In this document: piece by piece, positions 59,260 to 64,000 of the stretch | How positions within the stretch are numbered: the first letter of the stretch is position 1 | Layout: each line of letters opens with the position of its first letter | Origin: JAEZPW01 sp035629075 | GTDB taxonomy: Bacteria; Acidobacteriota; Terriglobia; Terriglobales; Acidobacteriaceae | Assembly: GCA_035629075.1 (NCBI GenBank) | Contig: DASPIK010000050.1 | Span: 1 to 64,000 of the forward strand | Direction of reading: 5' to 3' | DNA length: 64,000 bases | The notes under the pieces: generated by a model | Database searches by the model: none | What the model saw: only the letters and a program-made list of their open reading frames with translations | Told to the model about the DNA's origin: nothing | Program-made: the position numbers and the translations under genes

Positions 59260-59739
59260 GTGACGTTCACGCTGCGCGAATTTCGGCAGGAAGATTTCAC
59301 CCGCCTCTGGGAAATCGACCAGGAGTGTTTTCCACCGGGGATTGCCTACTCGCGGCTTGAATTGCTGCACTATATACGACGACCTGGGGCGTTCACGCTC
59401 ATTGCGGAGGCAGGCGGAGAGGTCGCGGGCTTCACGGTAGCGGAGCAAACCCATCACCGGGGCCACGTAATTACGCTTGATGTGCGCAAGCAATTCCGGC
59501 GGAACGGCGTAGCATCGCGGCTGATGGATGCGGCGGAGAAGCGTTTTTTGGCGATGGGGTGCAAAGTGTCGCTGCTTGAGACGGCAGTGAACAACTTGGG
59601 AGCTATTGCTTTCTACAAGCGACGAGGCTATGCGGTGCTGAAGACAATTCCACGCTACTACGAGCGCAATACGGATGCGCTATTGATGGGCAAGAAGTTG
59701 GTGGACGCAATTCGCGAGCAGGGTGCACGAAAGTTGTAA
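59260..59739 (+). CDS. rimI: RimI-like GNAT N-acetyltransferase
   Basis: 159 residues, GTG start at 59260. GNAT fold with acetyl-CoA P-loop KQFRRNGVASRLMD (R/Q-x-x-G-x-G/A) and the C-terminal VNNLGAIAFYKRRGYAVLKTIPRYY typical of RimI. Acetylates N-terminal alanine of ribosomal or other proteins. It is separated from the amidohydrolase by 78 bp, and the cluster ends here. Confidence 0.8.
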   Translation: MTFTLREFRQEDFTRLWEIDQECFPPGIAYSRLELLHYIRRPGAFTLIAEAGGEVAGFTVAEQTHHRGHVITLDVRKQFRRNGVASRLMDAAEKRFLAMGCKVSLLETAVNNLGAIAFYKRRGYAVLKTIPRYYERNTDALLMGKKLVDAIREQGARKL

Positions 59740-59772
59740 GTTTCCCCAAATCGACAGGCATGAGGATTCGCT

Positions 59773-60486
59773 GTGGACAGATTATATGAGCTGTTTCAGC
59801 CGTTCGGAGCCGGCATGACGGCGTCGGTGATCTCCCAGATGATCCTGCGCCTGGTTGTGGCTTCTCTCCTTGGTGGCATCATCGGGTTGGAGCGCGAGAT
59901 TAAGCGCAAGCCGGCTGGATTGCGGACTAACCTGTTCATCTGTTTTGGATCAGCGTTTTTTACGATCCTGTCGGACGCGTTCGCGGAGAAGTGGGGCGGA
60001 GATCACACGCGAATAGCAGCTCAGATCATCCCGGGAATCGGCTTCATTGGCGCAGGATCTATCCTGCACTCGCGAGGTTCGATCACGGGTGTGACGACCG
60101 CCGCGACGATCTTCGTGGTTGCGTCTATTGGCATGGCGGTCGGCGGGGGATTGTTTCTGCCGGCGATCTTTGCGACCGTGGTGATCGTGCTGTCATTGAT
60201 GTCGCTGGGGTGGATCGAGGGGCGGTTCAACTTGAAAGCTGTGAGCATGGCGTATGAAGTGCTTGGCCATGACGCCGAGGCGGCTGTTGCGGCGGTGAAC
60301 GAGACTCTGCGGGAGCAGCAGCAGGCCATGAAAACCGTGCAGATTGCTCGATCTGAGCACGGGTTCCGGCTTGTCTTTACCGTTGAAGCTCCTCAGAAAA
60401 TGCAGGATGAGATCTGCAGGCGTTTGCGGCAGTACTCTGACCTGAGACGGGTTGAGTGTTTGGGCTCCACCACGGACAGAGATTAA
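59773..60486 (+). CDS. MgtC/SapB-family membrane protein
   Basis: 237 residues, GTG start at 59773. The MgtC motifs are clear: GGIIGLEREIKRKPAGLRTN, IIPGIGFIGAGSIL and TGVTTAATIFV. About four to five helices (20-150) are followed by a C-terminal cytoplasmic ACT-like domain (about 160-237). MgtC proteins are linked to magnesium homeostasis and membrane-potential regulation. Begins 33 bp after rimI. Confidence 0.92.
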   Translation: MDRLYELFQPFGAGMTASVISQMILRLVVASLLGGIIGLEREIKRKPAGLRTNLFICFGSAFFTILSDAFAEKWGGDHTRIAAQIIPGIGFIGAGSILHSRGSITGVTTAATIFVVASIGMAVGGGLFLPAIFATVVIVLSLMSLGWIEGRFNLKAVSMAYEVLGHDAEAAVAAVNETLREQQQAMKTVQIARSEHGFRLVFTVEAPQKMQDEICRRLRQYSDLRRVECLGSTTDRD

Positions 60487-60504
60487 AGAAGAGGATCAGT
60501 ATTC

Positions 60505-61314
60505 ATGGCTGTCGTCCCATTCATAAAAGCAAGCGCGTGCGGTAACGATTTTCTGCTGGTGAACCTCTCAGATGTGGCTTCACGGGGGTTGGAACTGCCT
60601 GATTTAGCACGGCGTATGTGCGACCGCCACGACGGTGTTGGTGCAGACGGAGTCGAATTCCTTCTTCCCGACGAGACGGCTGACGCAGATGCGAGAGCGG
60701 ATATCAGGGCTAAGCTCATTAACGCCGACGGGTCTTTTGCAGAGGTCTCCGGAAACGGCACGCGTTGTGTAGCGGCATATGTCGTAGGAGAAACAGGGAA
60801 ACAGGTTGTTTCAGTGCGCACTGACGCCGGCGTGAAGACATGCACCCTTATCAAGAGGGACGGGAACAGCTTCGAGTTTGAAGCGGCGATGGGTGAACCG
60901 GAGGTCGGCGAACAGTTCTCGTTGAAGATAAGCTCAGGAGAAGTGCAGGGAACACCCGTTTCTATGGGCAATCCGCACTATGTCATTTTCGTTCGAAAGT
61001 TCGCCTCGGGGTGGCAGGCGGAAGGCGCGGAGATCAGCACGCACGCTAAATTCGAGCAGGGCACTAATGTGGAGTACGTGCACGTGCGCGACGCCAGCAA
61101 CATCGCGGTTCGTTTCTACGAGCGCGGAGCCGGAGAAACGAAGTCCTCGGGTACGGGATCTTGCGCAGCGGCTGTGGCTTCAATCAACGCCGGAAAGGTC
61201 AACTCGCCTGTGACGATTCACACTCTGGGTGGTGAACAGACGGTTCGACTGGACGGCCAGGTATTTCTTCGCGGACCGGCGCACCTTGTCTGCCGAGGCG
61301 AGTTTTTCATTTAA
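60505..61314 (+). CDS. dapF: diaminopimelate epimerase
   Basis: 269 residues of the DapF family. The two catalytic cysteines are C88 in SGNGTRC and C220 in SGTGSC, both with the expected surroundings; DGVGADG is the N-terminal family motif. It converts LL- to meso-diaminopimelate for lysine and murein. It starts 18 bp after mgtC and may be co-transcribed. It is followed by two murein recycling genes. Confidence 0.96.
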   Translation: MAVVPFIKASACGNDFLLVNLSDVASRGLELPDLARRMCDRHDGVGADGVEFLLPDETADADARADIRAKLINADGSFAEVSGNGTRCVAAYVVGETGKQVVSVRTDAGVKTCTLIKRDGNSFEFEAAMGEPEVGEQFSLKISSGEVQGTPVSMGNPHYVIFVRKFASGWQAEGAEISTHAKFEQGTNVEYVHVRDASNIAVRFYERGAGETKSSGTGSCAAAVASINAGKVNSPVTIHTLGGEQTVRLDGQVFLRGPAHLVCRGEFFI

Positions 61315-61398
61315 GATGGCTGTTCGCGGCTCCGGCGTGCGTGAGCCAGGGCTGCGTATCACGCACGACAGAATGTGTGTCGCAGGCCTAAGAAATTC

Positions 61399-62412
61399 AT
61401 GGCTCAATCCCTCATCAATCTTGAAAATGACGCAAAGCATCCGCGAATCAAACCAACCGCGCTGGGCGAGGGTGACAACGTTGGCATCATTGCGCCGGCA
61501 GGCCCGATTGAACGGGAGTTGCTGGATGCAGGATGCGCTGTGCTACGAACGTTTGGATACCATCCCGTGTACCTCGATTCCATTCTCGAGCGGGATGGCT
61601 ACTTCGCGGGAAGCGTAAAGCGGCGCGTCGATGAGTTTCACGAGATGTTCCGGCGCGACGACGTGCGGGCCATCATCTGCGCACGCGGCGGGTATGGGTG
61701 CAACTACCTGCTGCCGGAGATCGATCTCGACGTAGTTCGCAATAACCCGAAGATGCTGGTCGGGTACAGCGATGTGACCTCGTTGCTGACTTACATCAGT
61801 GATGCTACCGGGCTGACTACGATGCATGGTCCGATGGTGACCAAGGATTTTGCAAGGGAAGGCGGCGTTGACGAGGCATCGTGGCGCGCTGCTGTTTCCG
61901 GGTGGGTCACGCAATTGGAGTTCCCGGAAGGATCGGAAGTCGTGCCGCTTGCACGTGGGTTCGCTCAGGGCAGACTTTACGGAGGCTGTATTTCGATGCT
62001 TGCCGCGTCACTGGGCACGCCGTACGAAATCCAGACGGACGGCACGATTCTGTTCATCGAAGATGTCGCCGCTCATCCGTACCAGGTCGATCGCATGCTG
62101 ACGCAGTTGAAACTTGCCGGAAAGCTGGACGGCGTCCGGGGCATTGTATTCGGAGTGATGAAGGAGTGCGACGCGACTCCAGGCAATGGTTATTCGCTGC
62201 AAGAGATTGTTGCAAGAATTGTGGGTGACCTCACTGTTCCGGTCGCTTACGGGTTGCGTTCAGGGCATGTGGACGGCGGAAACATGACGCTGCCGATAGG
62301 AGTACAGGCGGTCCTACAGGTGCAGGAAGATGTGCGGCTGGGTTGGGAGCCAGGAGTGGTCGCGGACGCCAGTGCCAAACAACAGGAAGACTGGAAGAAG
62401 TCGGTGAAATGA
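61399..62412 (+). CDS. ldcA: murein LD-carboxypeptidase (S66)
   Basis: 337 residues from the ATG at 61399. Peptidase family S66: nucleophile Ser in GYSDVTSLL, Glu in FIEDVAAHPYQVDRML and His in GLRSGHVDGGNM complete the Ser-His-Glu triad. GVRGIVFG and ARGGYGCN are family motifs. It removes the terminal D-alanine from murein tetrapeptides in the cytoplasm, giving the tripeptide used by Mpl. The stop overlaps the mpl start by ATGA. Slightly longer than typical because of an N-terminal extension. Confidence 0.93.
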   Translation: MAQSLINLENDAKHPRIKPTALGEGDNVGIIAPAGPIERELLDAGCAVLRTFGYHPVYLDSILERDGYFAGSVKRRVDEFHEMFRRDDVRAIICARGGYGCNYLLPEIDLDVVRNNPKMLVGYSDVTSLLTYISDATGLTTMHGPMVTKDFAREGGVDEASWRAAVSGWVTQLEFPEGSEVVPLARGFAQGRLYGGCISMLAASLGTPYEIQTDGTILFIEDVAAHPYQVDRMLTQLKLAGKLDGVRGIVFGVMKECDATPGNGYSLQEIVARIVGDLTVPVAYGLRSGHVDGGNMTLPIGVQAVLQVQEDVRLGWEPGVVADASAKQQEDWKKSVK

Positions 62413-63836
62413 ATAGAAGCAAGCACATCCATTTGATCGGGGTTTGTGGGACGGCCATGGCGTCGCTCGCGGGCATGTTGAAGCAGCGCGGTTTTCACGT
62501 GACAGGCTCAGATGCCGCCGCGTATCCGCCGATGTCAGACTTCCTGGCGTCTTTGGGCGTAGAGATTCGACAGCCATATTCCGAGTACAACCTGAATGAT
62601 CGGCCGGACTTGGTTGTGGTCGGAAACGCGATCTCACGAGGAAATCCGGAACTGGAGCGTGTGCTCGACGATCGCATCGCCTTTCGATCCATGCCGCAGG
62701 TGCTCTTTGAGGAGTTTCTGACCGGGCACGAGCCAATCGCTGTGGCCGGCACGCATGGGAAGACGACCACAACGTCGATGCTGAGTTGGATTTTTCATGT
62801 CGCAGGGAAATCGCCATCGTTCCTGATTGGCGGGGTAGCCGAGAACTTCGGTTCGAGTTTCGGGCTAGGGGAAGGTCAGCAGTTCATTCTTGAGGCGGAC
62901 GAGTACGACACGGCGTTCTTCGATAAAGGTCCCAAGTTCCTGCACTACTTTCCAGATGCGGTGATTCTTACATCGGTTGAGTTTGACCATGCCGATATCT
63001 ATCGCGACTTGGAGGCCGTGAAGACCGCTTTCCGCCGGATGGTTAACCTTGTTCCTCGGCGCGGGGTGATCGTCGCACACGACAATCCCGGCAACGTCAG
63101 CGACGTCTTGAAAAAGGCTTTGTGTCGCGTGGAGCGCTACGGCTTCACGGCGCAAGCCGATTGGCAAGCTGTCGACGTCCGATTTGAGCCCGAACAGACG
63201 ACGTGGTCCGTGCTGAGAAGTGGAGAACTCTGGGGAAAATTTGGGTTCTCTCTTGCGGGCGACTTCAACGTGCTCAACGCGACCGCTGCCGCCGCGCTCG
63301 CCTCTCACTTCGGCATTGAACCGCCGGCGATTGCGAAGGCGTTGAGGACCTTCAAGAGCGTGAAGCGCCGACAAGAGATAAAAGCGGAGATCGACGGCAT
63401 CACCATCATCGATGACTTTGCTCACCACCCGACTGCAATAGCCGAGACGTTGAAAGCTTTGCGTACGCGGTATGACGGAAGGCGCTTATGGGCCATCCTG
63501 GAACCGCGGTCGAACACGCTGCGGCGAAGCGTCTTCCAGGAGGAGTTGGCTGAGAGTCTTGCCATCGCCGACTCCATCGTGCTCGCGAGCGTGTTTCATA
63601 AGACGACAGACGCCATCCCCGAGAACGAGCGTTTGGATACATCGGCCGTCGTTCAGGCATTGAGGCACATGGGACGGCCTGCGGCACAGATCGCCGATGC
63701 GGATGGGATTGTCGCCAAAGTTGTTCCGGAGCTGAAACCCGGCGACGTCGTGGCCATCCTTTCCAACGGCGGTTTCGGAGGCATTTACGAAAAGCTGCCG
63801 CAGAAGTTGAAAGAACTGCGCGGGGTGACGGCATAA
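62409..63836 (+). CDS. mpl: UDP-N-acetylmuramate--L-alanyl-gamma-D-glutamyl-meso-DAP ligase
   Basis: 475 residues from the ATG at 62409, overlapping the ldcA stop. Mur-ligase fold: HIHLIGVCGTAMASLAGML, SDAAAYPPMS, the ATP loop AVAGTHGKTTTTSML, and the Mpl-type FFDKGPKFLHYFPDAVILTSVEFDHADIY that separates it from MurC. It re-attaches salvaged tripeptide to UDP-MurNAc in peptidoglycan recycling. Coupling to ldcA, which generates the tripeptide, is a strong functional match. Confidence 0.95.
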   Translation: MNRSKHIHLIGVCGTAMASLAGMLKQRGFHVTGSDAAAYPPMSDFLASLGVEIRQPYSEYNLNDRPDLVVVGNAISRGNPELERVLDDRIAFRSMPQVLFEEFLTGHEPIAVAGTHGKTTTTSMLSWIFHVAGKSPSFLIGGVAENFGSSFGLGEGQQFILEADEYDTAFFDKGPKFLHYFPDAVILTSVEFDHADIYRDLEAVKTAFRRMVNLVPRRGVIVAHDNPGNVSDVLKKALCRVERYGFTAQADWQAVDVRFEPEQTTWSVLRSGELWGKFGFSLAGDFNVLNATAAAALASHFGIEPPAIAKALRTFKSVKRRQEIKAEIDGITIIDDFAHHPTAIAETLKALRTRYDGRRLWAILEPRSNTLRRSVFQEELAESLAIADSIVLASVFHKTTDAIPENERLDTSAVVQALRHMGRPAAQIADADGIVAKVVPELKPGDVVAILSNGGFGGIYEKLPQKLKELRGVTA

Positions 63837-64000
63837 GTGGGCCGCGTACCGAAGCTGGTCCTGATCATCGCGATTTGGCTCTCGTGCGCGGCAGCGCAAG
63901 AGCACCAGCCCATTTCAGCGGCCCAGCAGTCGGTCGGCACCCAAGCCGAAACTTTGGTACTTACGTACACGGTGACCCTGGCGGATGCGGCTCGCAACCA
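63837..64000 (+). CDS. TolC-like outer-membrane efflux protein, partial
   Basis: Only 54 residues are seen before the window ends. GTG start directly after the mpl stop. Signal peptide LVLIIAIWLSCAAAQ, then a mature N-terminus with TYTVTLADAARN, which matches the opening helix of TolC-family proteins (LTLxEAVRxAL...). An assignment to TolC is therefore likely but based on a short piece. Confidence 0.55.
   Translation, partial: MGRVPKLVLIIAIWLSCAAAQEHQPISAAQQSVGTQAETLVLTYTVTLADAARN

Noticed and set aside
1..64000. CRISPR array, tRNA, rRNA, phage or transposase genes
   Set aside because: No repeat-spacer series, cloverleaf-type sequence, integrase or transposase motif was found by eye; a tRNAscan or CRISPR search was not possible.

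Overview
The window is bacterial chromosome of moderately high GC, gene-dense, with no rRNA, tRNA, phage, transposase or CRISPR. The likely source is an acidobacterium of the Terriglobia/Koribacter type. This is inferred from the mix of gene types (a FecR protein with W/Y/G-rich DUF6600-like repeats, a bactofilin, a PCYC-motif secreted protein, a diphosphate-type phosphofructokinase, paired sigma-54 regulators) and from small palindromic repeats scattered between and inside genes. No marker such as 16S rRNA is present, so the assignment is not proven.

Layout. 1-10.1 kb, all on the minus strand: two histidine kinase/sigma-54 response-regulator pairs, the second kinase carrying two c-type heme motifs, directly behind a HybA-like ferredoxin, a HybB/NrfD-like quinone-linked membrane protein and a small cytochrome c. 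Two near-identical CRP/FNR-like boxes lie at the ends of this block. 10.2-16.5 kb: small membrane and secreted proteins, a tandem rhodanese, YjbQ, EngB, a probable structured small RNA with its own promoter and terminator (15276-15503), and a bactofilin. 16.5-26.5 kb: a methyltransferase/FAD-oxidoreductase pair divergent from an acyl-CoA ligase, a diphosphate-type PFK, a PDZ-alpha/beta hydrolase fusion, an FN3 repeat protein, RuvC and a 44-residue membrane peptide. 26.6-34.4 kb: FecR protein, three tandem small hydrophilic proteins (two with DUF1059-like cores), GlmU, YvcK, a TPR protein, a PCYC-motif protein and signal peptidase I. 34.4-48.3 kb: carA and carB (carB carries a palindromic repeat inside its reading frame), DUF1028, a GH20 hexosaminidase, a DapA-family aldolase/lyase with a large insertion, two PEGA-domain paralogues (one frameshifted) and a ferritin-like protein.

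48.5-59.2 kb is the most distinctive region. It holds a TetR regulator followed by a co-directional run of crotonase, aldehyde dehydrogenase, BoxB-like diiron epoxidase, dienoyl-CoA-hydratase-like crotonase, rhodanese, the three subunits of a 4-hydroxybenzoyl-CoA-reductase-like molybdoenzyme (including the extra 4Fe-4S insertion in the FAD subunit) and an ACMSD-type amidohydrolase. It reads as an aromatic acyl-CoA catabolic cluster that combines parts of the anaerobic (Hcr, Dch) and aerobic (Box) routes. 59.2-64 kb, still plus strand: RimI-like acetyltransferase, MgtC, then dapF-ldcA-mpl, a diaminopimelate synthesis and murein-peptide recycling group, and the start of a TolC-like protein.

Most genes are complete. 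The first and last genes are cut by the window edges, and one PEGA gene is frameshifted.
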